Of a stretch of 64,000 bases of DNA, positions 32,154-42,039 are shown piece after piece. The notes beneath the pieces were generated by a model that was given only the letters and a program-made list of their open reading frames with translations, was not told where the DNA came from and ran no database searches. The stretch comes from an uncultured Brevibacillus sp. (lineage in GTDB: Bacteria > Bacillota > Bacilli > Brevibacillales > Brevibacillaceae): the NCBI RefSeq assembly GCF_947502445.1, contig NZ_CANMZW010000016.1, forward strand, positions 1 to 64,000, read 5' to 3'. The position numbers and the translations under genes were made by a program. Numbering within the stretch: the stretch's first letter is position 1; every line of letters begins with the position of its first letter.

Positions 32154-34478
32154 ATGAAGGTACTGGTTGTGGGTTGCGGATACGTGGGATTGACGACTGG
32201 CTGTGTACTAGGGTATCTGGGACATGATGTGACGATGCTCGATGTTGATCCGAAAAAAGTGCAAATGCTACAACAAGGGAACATCCCGATTTTTGAGCGA
32301 GGACTGCAGGAAGTACTTCACCAGGCTGCTGATCGAATTCAATTCACTGCGGATTGGGACGAGGTGGATGTTTCCGTTGATGCCATCATGATTGCCGTAG
32401 GTACACCCTCTCTGGACAGTGGGGAGGTGGATTTGTCGTATGTGGAGCAAGCGGTTGTCCAAGTGGCAGGCCGTCTAGAGGCAGAGCATCGTCCCTTGCT
32501 GGTCATCAAATCAACTGTTCCGATCGGTACAGGCAAGAGAATGAGACAGCTCGTTGAGCAAGAGCGGGCCAAGAAGGGGAAAGCAGGAAGAGTGATACTT
32601 GCATCCATTCCTGAATTTTTACGAGAAGGAGAAGCGTTACATGACACGCTCTATCCCGATCGCATCGTTGTAGGATTGGAGTCACCGGATGGACATTCAC
32701 TCATTCAAGACCTCTTTTGTCCTCTGTTAGAACAGAGCTTTTTGCCGCCATCCTCGGTTTCTCGGCCAAAGATGTTCTCCAAACCTGAATTAGTGCTGAC
32801 GGACATCGCTAGCGCGGAAATGATCAAGTATGCTTCCAACGCTTTTCTAGCAATGAAAATATCTTTTATAAATGAATTTGCAAATCTGGCAGAAAAAACA
32901 GGTGCTGATATTGTGGATGTGGCCCGTGGAATCGGATTGGATAAAAGGATTGGACCGCGCTTCCTACAAGCAGGTATTGGCTGGGGAGGAAGCTGCTTCG
33001 GAAAAGATACGCAGGCCGTCCTGCAAATGGGAAAGCAGCATCAATGTGAAATGGCACTGGTAGATGCGGCAGTCCAAGTGAATCAGAGACAGCGAGAATG
33101 GGTCTTGCAGAAGCTGAGAGCGCGGTTACGTACGATCGAGGGGCGGACTGTTGGCATCCTAGGTCTGGCTTTTAAACCAAACACAGATGATTTGCGGGAT
33201 GCCCCTTCCTTGGACATCATCAGAAGGCTTGTCGATGAGGGTGCACGAGTGAAGGTATACGATCCTGTAGCCACCCCAAATTGCCAAAGGCAGTTTCCAA
33301 ACCTGGGGGTGACGTACAGCCTTAGTGCGGAGGAAGTGTTTACGGATGCTGACGCAATCATCCTCGTTACGGAGTGGGAAGAGTTTCGCCACTTGCCCTA
33401 TGAGAGATTGGCCCTGGAGATGAACAATCGGCTGCTTATCGACAGCCGTAACTTTCTAGATCGATCCAGGGCATCCTCAATCGGATATGAGGTAGTAGGC
33501 ATTGGGCGAAAACGGGAGGAGCCGACAGCCCGTGTGTTGGTAACAGGAGGTGCAGGCTTTATCGGAAGCCATCTAGTAGACAGCCTGCTTGCTGAGGGCT
33601 TTGAAGTGATGGTCATCGATAACTATGATCCGTATTACAGCCGGACCGTAAAGGAACGCAACTTACGGACGCACCAATCCTATAGCCAATACCATTTTGT
33701 GGAGGCCGACATTGCCGATCGGGATGCTATGGAGAAGGTCTTTCGGGATTTTCGACCTGAAAAGGTGATTCATTTGGCGGCAAAAGCCGGTGTACGCCCC
33801 TCCGTTCAAAATCCATTGGCCTATGTTCAAACAAATGTTGTTGGTACTACACATCTACTTGACCTTTCCGTTGCCTGGGGGGTAAAAAAATTCATTTTTG
33901 GATCTAGTAGTTCGGTATATGGAGTCAATGAGAAGGTCCCGTTCTCTGAGAAGGATGCTATCAATCGACCAGCATCACCTTACGCGGCGACAAAGGTAAC
34001 AGGAGAAGCACTGTGCCAAAGCTATCAAAATTGCTACGGCTTGCCCGTGATTGCATTGCGATTTTTTACGGTATTTGGACCGAGGCAGCGGCCAGATTTG
34101 GCCATCCAGACCTTTACCCGAAAAATGTTGAACGGCGAACCGATTCAATTGTTCGGAGATGGAACAACCAGCAGGGATTATACCTTTGTGGAAGATATCG
34201 TGGCAGGCATCCGTAAGGCAATGGACTATGAAAGTGACAGCTTTGAGGTTTTCAATCTGGGCAATGATCAGCCGACATCGCTGATGGATTTGGTTGGACT
34301 TTTGGAAAAGCTGCTGGACAAGAAAGCCCAAATTGATTGGCTACCCATGCAGACAGGAGATGTGCCGATCACGTGGGCTGACTTGGAGAGGAGTAAACGT
34401 CTTTTGGGGTATCGACCGCAGACATCACTGGAAGCAGGATTGGAACAGTATCTGACCTGGTACCAGGAACAGGAATGA
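32154..34478 (+). CDS. Fusion: UDP-glucose 6-dehydrogenase + UDP-glucuronate 4-epimerase-like
   Basis: A 774-residue two-enzyme chain. Residues 1-440 are a UDP-sugar dehydrogenase: GCGYVGL at 7-13, STVPIGTGK at 120-128, catalytic Cys281 in WGGSCFGKD. Residues 461-774 are an extended SDR epimerase: TGGAGFIG at 464-471, SSSSVYG, and the YxxxK pair Y610/K614 in SPYAATK. HLAAKAGVRPSVQNP and GPRQRPDLA match UDP-glucuronate 4-epimerases. The predicted product from UDP-glucose is UDP-galacturonate. The reading frame is continuous, with a short linker around 440-460. These domains are normally separate. It follows the kinase/phosphatase pair, which controls Ugd by phosphorylation in B. subtilis. Confidence 0.88.
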   Translation: MKVLVVGCGYVGLTTGCVLGYLGHDVTMLDVDPKKVQMLQQGNIPIFERGLQEVLHQAADRIQFTADWDEVDVSVDAIMIAVGTPSLDSGEVDLSYVEQAVVQVAGRLEAEHRPLLVIKSTVPIGTGKRMRQLVEQERAKKGKAGRVILASIPEFLREGEALHDTLYPDRIVVGLESPDGHSLIQDLFCPLLEQSFLPPSSVSRPKMFSKPELVLTDIASAEMIKYASNAFLAMKISFINEFANLAEKTGADIVDVARGIGLDKRIGPRFLQAGIGWGGSCFGKDTQAVLQMGKQHQCEMALVDAAVQVNQRQREWVLQKLRARLRTIEGRTVGILGLAFKPNTDDLRDAPSLDIIRRLVDEGARVKVYDPVATPNCQRQFPNLGVTYSLSAEEVFTDADAIILVTEWEEFRHLPYERLALEMNNRLLIDSRNFLDRSRASSIGYEVVGIGRKREEPTARVLVTGGAGFIGSHLVDSLLAEGFEVMVIDNYDPYYSRTVKERNLRTHQSYSQYHFVEADIADRDAMEKVFRDFRPEKVIHLAAKAGVRPSVQNPLAYVQTNVVGTTHLLDLSVAWGVKKFIFGSSSSVYGVNEKVPFSEKDAINRPASPYAATKVTGEALCQSYQNCYGLPVIALRFFTVFGPRQRPDLAIQTFTRKMLNGEPIQLFGDGTTSRDYTFVEDIVAGIRKAMDYESDSFEVFNLGNDQPTSLMDLVGLLEKLLDKKAQIDWLPMQTGDVPITWADLERSKRLLGYRPQTSLEAGLEQYLTWYQEQE

Positions 34479-35803
34479 GCCGGATTTCCACCTTCGTAAC
34501 CGGACTTGCACAAAGACAGTTTTTCAGGCAAGTGGTTATTCTCATGACAGGAACAGGAATGGCGCAGGGGCTGACGATAGTAGCCGCCCCATTTTTGAGC
34601 AGGCTGTATGAGCCTTCAGCATTTGGCTTATTCTCCATCTACACTTCGATTGTCAGTGTGCTTGCGGGTGTCTCTGCCTGGCGCTATGAGGTGGCAATCG
34701 TCCTGCCCGATGAAGAGGAAGAGGCAGGAAGTCTCCTGATTATGGCAATGCTGGTTGTCATTGCGATGACAACGATCGTTTTTTTAGTTGCTTTCGGATT
34801 CGGAATATCGGGCATGGTGCCGTTTCTCCAAGGAGAGATCTTGCACGTAATCGGGTGGATAGCTCTCAGTGTGCTAGCAGTGGGCATGTATCAGACTTTG
34901 ACCTATTGGTGTACACGGAGGCAAGCATTCGCCCGGTTATCGGCGTCACAGGTATTTCGGTCTGCTGGAGTAACGGCGACGCAGGTAACGGGCGGAATCC
35001 TTCATACGGGAGCTTTCGGACTGATTGGAGGGCAAATTTTAGGGCAGGTGCTAGTTTCATTTGTTCTGGGAATGCAGGTGTGGAGGGAGGACAGACATCT
35101 CATCCGCCGTTCACTATCGATGCCAGCTATACGGAAAGCTGCGAAAAAATATGCTCGGTTTCCTATGTATAGCGCTCCACAAACCCTTTTAAATGCCGTT
35201 TCCCAAAATATTCCATCCCTCCTGCTTATGAAAGCGTATGGAGCTACTGTTGTGGGCTGGTATGCGCTAGCAGTCCGCTTGATTGAAATGCCACTGGGCC
35301 TGATTGGACAATCGCTTTCCCAGGTTTATTATCAGCGGGCTTCCCGGGGGCAAAGGCAGGGAGAGTCGTTGTATGTCTTATGGAAGAGGGCCACACTCGG
35401 CCTAGCTCTTATAGGTTCTGCCCCTGCACTGGCTGTGATCAGCTTTGGCCCCTGGTTGTTTTCGGTGGTATTGGGTGATTCATGGGAAGCAGCGGGGGAG
35501 TACGCACGGTGGATTGTCGTTTGGCTCTTTTTCGGTTTCATGAATTCACCGTCTATTGCAACCGCTCAAGTATACGGGCTGCAACGTTTTCTTCTGGGAT
35601 ATGAAATTTGTCTGTTTGTAGCGAGAACGCTTGCTCTTTTAATAGGAATAGCACAACTGGATGCTCTTGGCAGTATCGCGATTTACAGTTTGACTGGTGC
35701 TGCATTCAACCTTCTGCTGGTTGTTGCCATCATGCTCTACGGACGCAGGAAGCAAATAGAAGCTGAAATGGTTTCTAGCCGGAGCAATCAACCAGTCGAC
35801 TAA
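34475..35803 (+). CDS. Wzx-type polysaccharide flippase
   Basis: A 442-residue membrane protein with about twelve hydrophobic segments, of the MATE-like oligosaccharide flippase family. The N-terminal AAPFLSRLYEPSAFGLFSIY stretch is the usual Wzx opening. It should move lipid-linked repeat units to the outer face of the membrane. The start overlaps the fusion gene by 4 bases (ATGA). Together with the Wzy-like and Wzz-like proteins it marks a Wzx/Wzy-dependent pathway. Confidence 0.88.
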   Translation: MSRISTFVTGLAQRQFFRQVVILMTGTGMAQGLTIVAAPFLSRLYEPSAFGLFSIYTSIVSVLAGVSAWRYEVAIVLPDEEEEAGSLLIMAMLVVIAMTTIVFLVAFGFGISGMVPFLQGEILHVIGWIALSVLAVGMYQTLTYWCTRRQAFARLSASQVFRSAGVTATQVTGGILHTGAFGLIGGQILGQVLVSFVLGMQVWREDRHLIRRSLSMPAIRKAAKKYARFPMYSAPQTLLNAVSQNIPSLLLMKAYGATVVGWYALAVRLIEMPLGLIGQSLSQVYYQRASRGQRQGESLYVLWKRATLGLALIGSAPALAVISFGPWLFSVVLGDSWEAAGEYARWIVVWLFFGFMNSPSIATAQVYGLQRFLLGYEICLFVARTLALLIGIAQLDALGSIAIYSLTGAAFNLLLVVAIMLYGRRKQIEAEMVSSRSNQPVD

Positions 35804-35817
35804 GGGGAGAGATTCAC

Positions 35818-37182
35818 GTGATCAATTTAAAGGAAATTGCCTGGAAAAGGAGGGTCTCGCTTCAGGGACCGATTCTGAAGCATGTGAGGACTCTGCAGCA
35901 AAGGCAATGGCTACCTTATGACCAGCTTTTACATCTCCAGCAAAAGAAATTAACAAGACTATTGCGTCACGCTTATGAGCACGTCCCCTATTTCCGTTCG
36001 CGTTTGGAGGAAGCGGGAGTGGTTTCCTCGGATGGCAGCGTTTTTCTGGATAATTTCTCCAAACTACCCGTGATGGAAAGGGGTACCTTTTATCCTTACT
36101 ATGAAACGTTGAAATCAGATGATTTGTGTCAAAGAAAGTGGTATGAAAATTGGTCGGGAGGCTCGACGGGGGAACCTATTCGTTTGATTCAAGACAAAGC
36201 CTATTTTCAATGGAACCAAGCAGTGAAAATCATGTACGACCAATGGAGCAGCAAGGATCTGGTTGACAAGCAGATTGTTCTTTGGGCATCCGAGAGGGAT
36301 CTCATGGTAGGAAAAGAAACGTGGAAAACATACATGGGGCGCTGGATGCGCAACGAGCAATGGTTAAATACCCGCAAAATGTCAGAGAGCTGCTTACAAA
36401 ACTATGTGGAGAGAATTAACCGGTTCCGACCTGTGCAAATATTAGCCTATGTAGAGAGTTTATATGAGCTCGCTCGATATGCAGAGGATCGAGGGTTGGC
36501 CGTTCATTCTCCCCGTTCCATTATGACAACCGCTAGCATGCTGTATCCGCATATGCGTGGAAAAATCGAGCAGGTTTTCCAGGCACCCGTATTTAATCGG
36601 TATGGCTCTCGCGAAATCGGGGCCATTGCCTGTGAATGTGAGCATCATACAGGGCTGCATGTCTCTATGTTCACTCATTATGTGGAGATCGTTGCTCCTG
36701 ACGGCAGACCTGTTTCACCAGGGGAAACAGGAGAACTGGTCATCACCTCTCTTCACAATTATGCCATGCCAATCATCCGCTATCGAATCGGCGATACGGC
36801 AAGTTGGGCGGTAGAGACCTGTTCCTGCGGACGTTCGCTACCGTTGTTAAAGGAGATAACAGGAAGGGTCAACGATTGTTTCGTCAAACCGGGTGGCGAG
36901 CTAGTGGATGGGAGGATGTTTGTGATCTTGCTTGGGACACAATCGTTCGTGAAAAAATTTCAGGTAGTACAGAATGAAGTGGGAAAGCTCGACATCTTGA
37001 TCATCCCGATTCAAGAAATGCATGACCCCCATGCTTTCTATCAGGATGATGTTGAAAGGATCGTTGCCAAGTGCCGGGAATTAATGGGGGAAGAAGTCCA
37101 CATTCAACTACAATTCGTTCAGGATATTCCGCCGACAGCCTCTGGAAAGTTCCGATTTACGATATCCAACGTCAAACGCTAA
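35818..37182 (+). CDS. CapK/PaaK-like adenylate-forming enzyme, copy 1
   Basis: A 454-residue soluble protein of the phenylacetate-CoA ligase-like CapK family. Seen are the P-loop WSGGSTGEP (about 112-120), FNRYGSREIG, the Cys/His cluster ACECEHHTGLH, RYRIGD, CSCGRSLP and TASGKFRF near the end. Such enzymes activate a carboxylate with ATP, sometimes passing it to CoA. Polysaccharide clusters often carry one, with an unproven role, perhaps supplying acyl or aminoacyl groups for decoration. The next gene is a close paralogue. GTG start with AAGGGGAGAG upstream. Confidence 0.85.
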   Translation: MINLKEIAWKRRVSLQGPILKHVRTLQQRQWLPYDQLLHLQQKKLTRLLRHAYEHVPYFRSRLEEAGVVSSDGSVFLDNFSKLPVMERGTFYPYYETLKSDDLCQRKWYENWSGGSTGEPIRLIQDKAYFQWNQAVKIMYDQWSSKDLVDKQIVLWASERDLMVGKETWKTYMGRWMRNEQWLNTRKMSESCLQNYVERINRFRPVQILAYVESLYELARYAEDRGLAVHSPRSIMTTASMLYPHMRGKIEQVFQAPVFNRYGSREIGAIACECEHHTGLHVSMFTHYVEIVAPDGRPVSPGETGELVITSLHNYAMPIIRYRIGDTASWAVETCSCGRSLPLLKEITGRVNDCFVKPGGELVDGRMFVILLGTQSFVKKFQVVQNEVGKLDILIIPIQEMHDPHAFYQDDVERIVAKCRELMGEEVHIQLQFVQDIPPTASGKFRFTISNVKR

Positions 37183-37196
37183 AAGAGGAGAGCTAA

Positions 37197-38540
37197 ATGA
37201 GCCTTAAGCAATTCGTGTGGAAGAAACGGTTATCCTTGCAAGGAAAAACGTTGGTCTATCTCGATATGCTACGCAAATGGCAATGGCTGGACAAGGAAAG
37301 CTTGCATCAGCTGCAGCAAGAGAGATTAAAATCGTTGCTTGCACACGCCTTTCACAACACGACCTATTACCACGAGATACTTCGTGAGTGTGAGGTAGTT
37401 GATAGGTTGGGGAATATCCAGTTGGATAATTTCAGTAATCTTCCCTTGCTCGATAAGGAGTTGATTCGACTCCGTTTCGAGGAACTGCTCTCGAGCGATA
37501 AGTCTGAGCGCAACTGGTACGAAAATACATCGGGTGGATCGACTGGTGTCCCCGTTCGATTTATTCAGGATGAAGAATATTTCTTTTGGAATCAGGCGAT
37601 CAAAGCATTGGATGATGAGTGGACGGGGCGTGCCATCATCGACAAGCAGGTTAGGCTATGGGGGTCGGAGCGAGACCTGATGGTTGGTCGCGATCGCTTT
37701 CGGACTCAGGTGGGGCGCTGGCTGCGCAACGAAAGATGGCTAAACTCACTTCGTATGACACAAGCGACCATGCGGGAGTATATCGATGAGATCAATCGAT
37801 TCCGCCCCGTGCAAATCCTCGCCTATGTGGAGAGCTTGTACGAGCTTGCCCGCTATAGTGAAAGAGAAAAGATTTCCCTGTATTCACCACGAGCCATTAT
37901 GACATCCGCAGGTACACTTTATCCCCATATGCGTGAAACCATCGAACGAGTATTCCAGACAAAAATGTTTAATCGGTATGGCTCTACAGAAGTAGGGGAT
38001 GTAGCTTGTGAGTGCGATCGACATAAAGGGTTGCATGTTTCTACTCCGACTCATTTTGTGGAAATAGTGCGGCCGGACGGGACCCCAGCAAGACCCGGTG
38101 AAGTGGGAGAAATCATCATCACACTGCTGGTTAACCAGGTGATGCCGTTTGTTCGCTATCGAATCGGTGACATGGGCGTATGGAGTGCAGAGACATGCGA
38201 TTGTGGACGTGGCTTGCCTCTGTTACAGGAAGTTATCGGCAGGAGAACGGATATGTTCATTGATCAACAGGGACGTTGGATTGATGGCAGAGTTTTCTTA
38301 TTCATCCTGGATCCCAAGCCGTATATACAGAAATTTCAAGTCATACAGGAAAAGAAAGACATGCTTCGTGTCTTAATCGTTCCCGTAGATCGTGGCGTGG
38401 GTTATCAAGAGGAGATAGAATCCATCAGGCGAGACATTCAGAAGATTATGATGTGTAGTGTCCATTTCGAATTTTGTGACGAAATCGAGCCAAGTCCTTC
38501 AGGCAAGTATCTGTATACGATTTCCAACGTAAGGCGATGA
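37197..38540 (+). CDS. CapK/PaaK-like adenylate-forming enzyme, copy 2
   Basis: A 447-residue paralogue of the preceding protein, roughly half identical by eye, with a shared run around NRFRPVQILAYVESLYEL. The same motifs occur: TSGGSTGVP, FNRYGSTEVG, ACECDRHKGLH, RYRIGD, CDCGRGLP and SPSGKYLY. Differences cluster at the N-terminal substrate side and in the C-terminal domain, so the two probably activate different acids or act at different steps. 14 bases separate the genes, with AGAGGAGAG before the ATG. Confidence 0.85.
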   Translation: MSLKQFVWKKRLSLQGKTLVYLDMLRKWQWLDKESLHQLQQERLKSLLAHAFHNTTYYHEILRECEVVDRLGNIQLDNFSNLPLLDKELIRLRFEELLSSDKSERNWYENTSGGSTGVPVRFIQDEEYFFWNQAIKALDDEWTGRAIIDKQVRLWGSERDLMVGRDRFRTQVGRWLRNERWLNSLRMTQATMREYIDEINRFRPVQILAYVESLYELARYSEREKISLYSPRAIMTSAGTLYPHMRETIERVFQTKMFNRYGSTEVGDVACECDRHKGLHVSTPTHFVEIVRPDGTPARPGEVGEIIITLLVNQVMPFVRYRIGDMGVWSAETCDCGRGLPLLQEVIGRRTDMFIDQQGRWIDGRVFLFILDPKPYIQKFQVIQEKKDMLRVLIVPVDRGVGYQEEIESIRRDIQKIMMCSVHFEFCDEIEPSPSGKYLYTISNVRR

Positions 38541-38547
38541 AGGGAAG

Positions 38548-39798
38548 ATGACAGTGGAACTGGACCGTGATCGTGCGCGTGTACTGAATGGGCTCGTCTT
38601 TTTGTATATCTTCAGTACCATGGTTTTTCCTGCTGTCCCACTTCTCTCCCGTCTCAGCTTGCTATTCGCCATTGGACTTGGTGTGGTAATGTTCCTCCGC
38701 TATTTGCAAGACAGACCATTGATGGTGTCGCCATGGATGGCGTTGCCTCTTCTGTTCATGATTTATGCGCTCGCGTCTATCTGGTGGTCGACCGATCCAC
38801 AGGTAGCTTTGCAATCATCAATTAGCCTCGTATCCACCATTGTAGGGGCGCTGCTGCTCTGGTTGGCATTGCTTTCCGGGGCTTCTTGGAGTGCTGTGGT
38901 TGCTGGCAGTCTCTGGAGCGGGATTGTGATTATTGCCTCGACACTGCCAGAGATTTCTGAAGCGGGGACGAACATGAGATTGGCAGGTATTCTAGGGAAT
39001 CCCAATGCGATGGCTATTCACCTGACGACAGTGGCATTTGTGCTGATGGCTGCACCTCGTCGCCAATGGCAATTAGGTGCCTGTGCAGTGGGGTTCATCC
39101 TGTTTGCAACCATTTTTTCGGGAAGTATCAAAATGCTTTTGTTCTGGATCGTATTTTTGGCATATGCCGCGTACGGGTTGCATAGGTGGTCAGCAAGGTC
39201 CTACTTGAACAAAGCCCTTCTCATGGGTCTCTATTTCCTTCTGATTACGATACCACTAGTGATTGGGAGCCTCTTGATCGATAATCTGGAATCGATGACG
39301 GTCAGCAAACGCTTCGTCGCCTTATTGGAGGGCGAAAACACGAGTGGTACGACCAGACTGGATATGTTGCAGCAAGCTCTGGGGTTATGGATGGAGAAAC
39401 CAATGTTTGGCCATGGAATCGACCAATTCAGGGTACTCGGTTCTTATGGAACCTACTCTCACAATAATTATGTGGAAATGCTCGCCGACTTTGGAGTTTT
39501 AGGGACTACACTCTTTTATCTGACCAATGTGATCATCCTGGTGCTTTGTGTGAAAGGGATTTTCTCGGATAACAAACTTTACAGGCTTGTCTTCATCATA
39601 ACGATAGCTTCGCTTTTGTGGGATGTTGGACTGGTTAGCTATGTGGAAAAAAGTGCGTGGATTATGACGAGTCTTTCATTTTATTTGCTGCAAAGAGCTG
39701 AGAGCGAGGGACAACAGTGTTTTGATCGCACTGACAATTTGAGCATGGGGGTCGCGCACAATGCCAGAACGAAAACGAGTGGCGCTTATCGTCCCTAA
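38548..39798 (+). CDS. O-antigen polymerase/ligase-like (Wzy) membrane protein
   Basis: A 416-residue protein with about eleven hydrophobic segments and a large outer loop (about 250-320) containing GTTRLDMLQQALGLWMEKPMFG (ends GTTRLDM and KPMFGHG) and YGTYSHNNYVEMLADFG. The RLDM...GHG...HNNY pattern is typical of the Wzy_C/WaaL O-antigen ligase family. In this cluster it most likely polymerises the repeat unit. Its 3' end overlaps the next glycosyltransferase by 38 bases. Confidence 0.88.
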   Translation: MTVELDRDRARVLNGLVFLYIFSTMVFPAVPLLSRLSLLFAIGLGVVMFLRYLQDRPLMVSPWMALPLLFMIYALASIWWSTDPQVALQSSISLVSTIVGALLLWLALLSGASWSAVVAGSLWSGIVIIASTLPEISEAGTNMRLAGILGNPNAMAIHLTTVAFVLMAAPRRQWQLGACAVGFILFATIFSGSIKMLLFWIVFLAYAAYGLHRWSARSYLNKALLMGLYFLLITIPLVIGSLLIDNLESMTVSKRFVALLEGENTSGTTRLDMLQQALGLWMEKPMFGHGIDQFRVLGSYGTYSHNNYVEMLADFGVLGTTLFYLTNVIILVLCVKGIFSDNKLYRLVFIITIASLLWDVGLVSYVEKSAWIMTSLSFYLLQRAESEGQQCFDRTDNLSMGVAHNARTKTSGAYRP

Positions 39799-40900
39799 TT
39801 TGACTGGAGGTGGAGCGGAACGAGTCGTTGTCCATCTCCTTCGTCATCTGAATCGTGTTCGGATCGAGCCGATCCTTATCGTCGTGGATCTGTTCGGCCC
39901 GTATGTTTCCAAGCTGCCGCCCGACATTCAGATTGTGAATCTTCAATCCAAACGTGTCCGGTATGCACTACCCAAGCTCATTCGGGAAATCAACCGACTA
40001 AAGCCGGATGCGATTATGTCCACGCTGGATTACATGAATCTGGCGCTTTTGGGAGTCAAACCATTCTTGGTCGGGAGTCCTCGATTGATTGTGAGGGAAG
40101 CAAATACACCGTCCAAGTCCATTCAGACCCTTTCGTCATTCGGCCAGAAATGCTTTACCTGGCTGTATCGTCTGCTGTATAAGCGCTCCGATGTGATTGT
40201 CACGCAATCTGACGGGATGAGGCAGGATTTGTTGGCCTTTTTGCCGGGACTCGATCCGAGCAAGGTGGTGAGAATTTATAACCCGCTTGATGTGGAGACC
40301 GTGAAGCGGGAAGCCTCCTTGTTTCATCCCTTTTCCCACGATGGGAAGAAGCTCGTGATTGTCGCAGCAGGGCGGCTAACCTACCAAAAAGGGTTTGATC
40401 TGTTACTCCAGGCTTTTGGCAAGGTACGGAGTGTGCACGAGAATGCCCAATTGTACATTCTGGGAGAAGGACCGCTTCTGGTGGAGCTGACTCAATTGGC
40501 AGAAGAATTGGGGATAACCGATTATGTGACCTTTGCAGGGTTTCAAAAGAACCCTTATCCCTATTTGAAGCACGCAGATTTATTTGTCCTCTCGTCTCGT
40601 TGGGAGGGATTCCCTAACATCCTTCTGGAGGCCATCGCGAGTGGTTCTCGTGTAGTAGCAACCAGATGTCCCAGTGGTCCAGATGAAATACTGGAAGAAG
40701 GCCGGTACGGGGTACTGGTCAAAAGTGACTGTGTAGATTCATTGGCGGATGGAATGCTGACTGCCCTTAACAAAGAGACTGTTTTTGATTCTGGAATGCA
40801 AAAAGCCCGTCAGTACTCTGCCCCCTATATTGCAGGACTGTACGAGCAAATTTTTACGAATGAAAACGAGCGTAGGGACATTCAGGAGGGATTGGCATGA
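39761..40900 (+). CDS. Glycosyltransferase family 4
   Basis: A 379-residue GT-B enzyme. The N-terminal domain begins VALIVPNLTGGGAERVV, the usual acceptor-side loop. The C-terminal domain has AAGRLTYQKGFDLLLQAF, LGEGPL and the nucleotide-sugar motif SRWEGFPNILLEAIASG (E-x7-E type). It should add one sugar to the lipid-linked repeat on the cytoplasmic side. The donor sugar is not predictable. Overlaps both neighbours, 38 and 4 bases, so it is translationally coupled. Confidence 0.9.
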   Translation: MPERKRVALIVPNLTGGGAERVVVHLLRHLNRVRIEPILIVVDLFGPYVSKLPPDIQIVNLQSKRVRYALPKLIREINRLKPDAIMSTLDYMNLALLGVKPFLVGSPRLIVREANTPSKSIQTLSSFGQKCFTWLYRLLYKRSDVIVTQSDGMRQDLLAFLPGLDPSKVVRIYNPLDVETVKREASLFHPFSHDGKKLVIVAAGRLTYQKGFDLLLQAFGKVRSVHENAQLYILGEGPLLVELTQLAEELGITDYVTFAGFQKNPYPYLKHADLFVLSSRWEGFPNILLEAIASGSRVVATRCPSGPDEILEEGRYGVLVKSDCVDSLADGMLTALNKETVFDSGMQKARQYSAPYIAGLYEQIFTNENERRDIQEGLA

Positions 40901-42033
40901 AAAGAAATGGTTCGAGTGGACGGTTTCTTGCCGTAGGACCGCTTCCTCCACCGATTGGGGGAGACACCGTATCTTTCTTTCGATTGGTGAACAGCCGTGT
41001 GCTGAAGGACGCAGGAATCGAGCTGGAGATACTCGATACGTCGCGCAAAGAGAAGGAAAGCAAGCTGGGGCGACGACTGGATATTCAGGATGCTGCTCAT
41101 GCCTTATCCTTTTTCGTGCAAGCCTGGTGGAGAATGAGGCATGTTGACGGCATATTGATTTGGGCGAACAACCGTTTTGCCTACACGCTAGGCCTACTCC
41201 TCATTCTTCTGTACAAATACTCCGGCAGGAAGGTCGTGCTCAAATTGTTTGGGGGTGACTTTGAAGAGGATTATGGCAGACTGCCCAAGTGGTACAGATG
41301 GGTGATCAGGCGAATCTTTGAAAAGGTACATTATTTGCTCCCGCAAACAAAAGGGCTCTGTCGATTTTTTATGGAGCGGATGGGTATTCCACAAGAACAG
41401 GTGATTCATTTCCCCAATTTCCTCCCATTTCAGCCACTACCTCCACATGCAAGCAAAAAGAAGGGCTCTGCTTCTGCTGTTTTTGTAGGACAAATTCGGG
41501 AGGAAAAGGGCGTTTTTGACATTTTGGAAGCAATGAAGCAGGACCGAGCAATGACATGCACCTTTCACGGTCCCATTTTTGCTGGCGACGAAGAGCGCTT
41601 TCGACAGTTGCTAGCAGAGCTTCCAGGTGCTGGGTACGGTGGAATTCTGGATTCTGACGAGGTAATGCAAACAATTGCGAGCTATGATGTTTTGTTGCTG
41701 CCTTCCTACCATCTGGGCGAAGGCTATCCGGCTGTTATCGTGGAAGCTTTTTTTGCTTCGGTTCCCGTAATTGCTACCGCATGGCGGATGATACCTGAGC
41801 TTGTTTTGCAGGAGGAAAATGGATTTCTCGTTTCGGTAAATGCTCCCGATCAGATTGCTGCTTGTGTGAAGCGTATGAGCCAAGAGCCAGAGCTTTATGA
41901 ACGGATGAGAATCGCTGCGAACCGAGCAGCTAGTCAGTTTACGGAAGAACGGGTGGTAGGTCACATCCTGCTGCCGTTGTTGCGCCCACGTGCAGGAGAA
42001 GAACAGCCATCCATACGATTACAAAGGGGGTAA
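40897..42033 (+). CDS. Glycosyltransferase family 4
   Basis: A 378-residue GT-B fold enzyme. The N-terminus FLAVGPLPPPIGGDTVSF has the flexible Gly loop; the C-terminal half has FVGQIREEKGVFDILEAM and the donor motif SYHLGEGYPAVIVEAF with both glutamates. It differs clearly from the preceding GT4, so it adds a different sugar or linkage. Starts inside the last codon of the previous gene (ATGA) after AGGAGG. Confidence 0.88.
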   Translation: MKRNGSSGRFLAVGPLPPPIGGDTVSFFRLVNSRVLKDAGIELEILDTSRKEKESKLGRRLDIQDAAHALSFFVQAWWRMRHVDGILIWANNRFAYTLGLLLILLYKYSGRKVVLKLFGGDFEEDYGRLPKWYRWVIRRIFEKVHYLLPQTKGLCRFFMERMGIPQEQVIHFPNFLPFQPLPPHASKKKGSASAVFVGQIREEKGVFDILEAMKQDRAMTCTFHGPIFAGDEERFRQLLAELPGAGYGGILDSDEVMQTIASYDVLLLPSYHLGEGYPAVIVEAFFASVPVIATAWRMIPELVLQEENGFLVSVNAPDQIAACVKRMSQEPELYERMRIAANRAASQFTEERVVGHILLPLLRPRAGEEQPSIRLQRG

Positions 42034-42039
42034 GCCGAC

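Noticed and set aside
33470..33540. Possible frameshift joining two genes into the dehydrogenase-epimerase fusion
   Set aside because: The frame is open through the linker, there is no internal ribosome site or start near the epimerase domain, and both domains read cleanly; a sequencing error remains possible but is not indicated.
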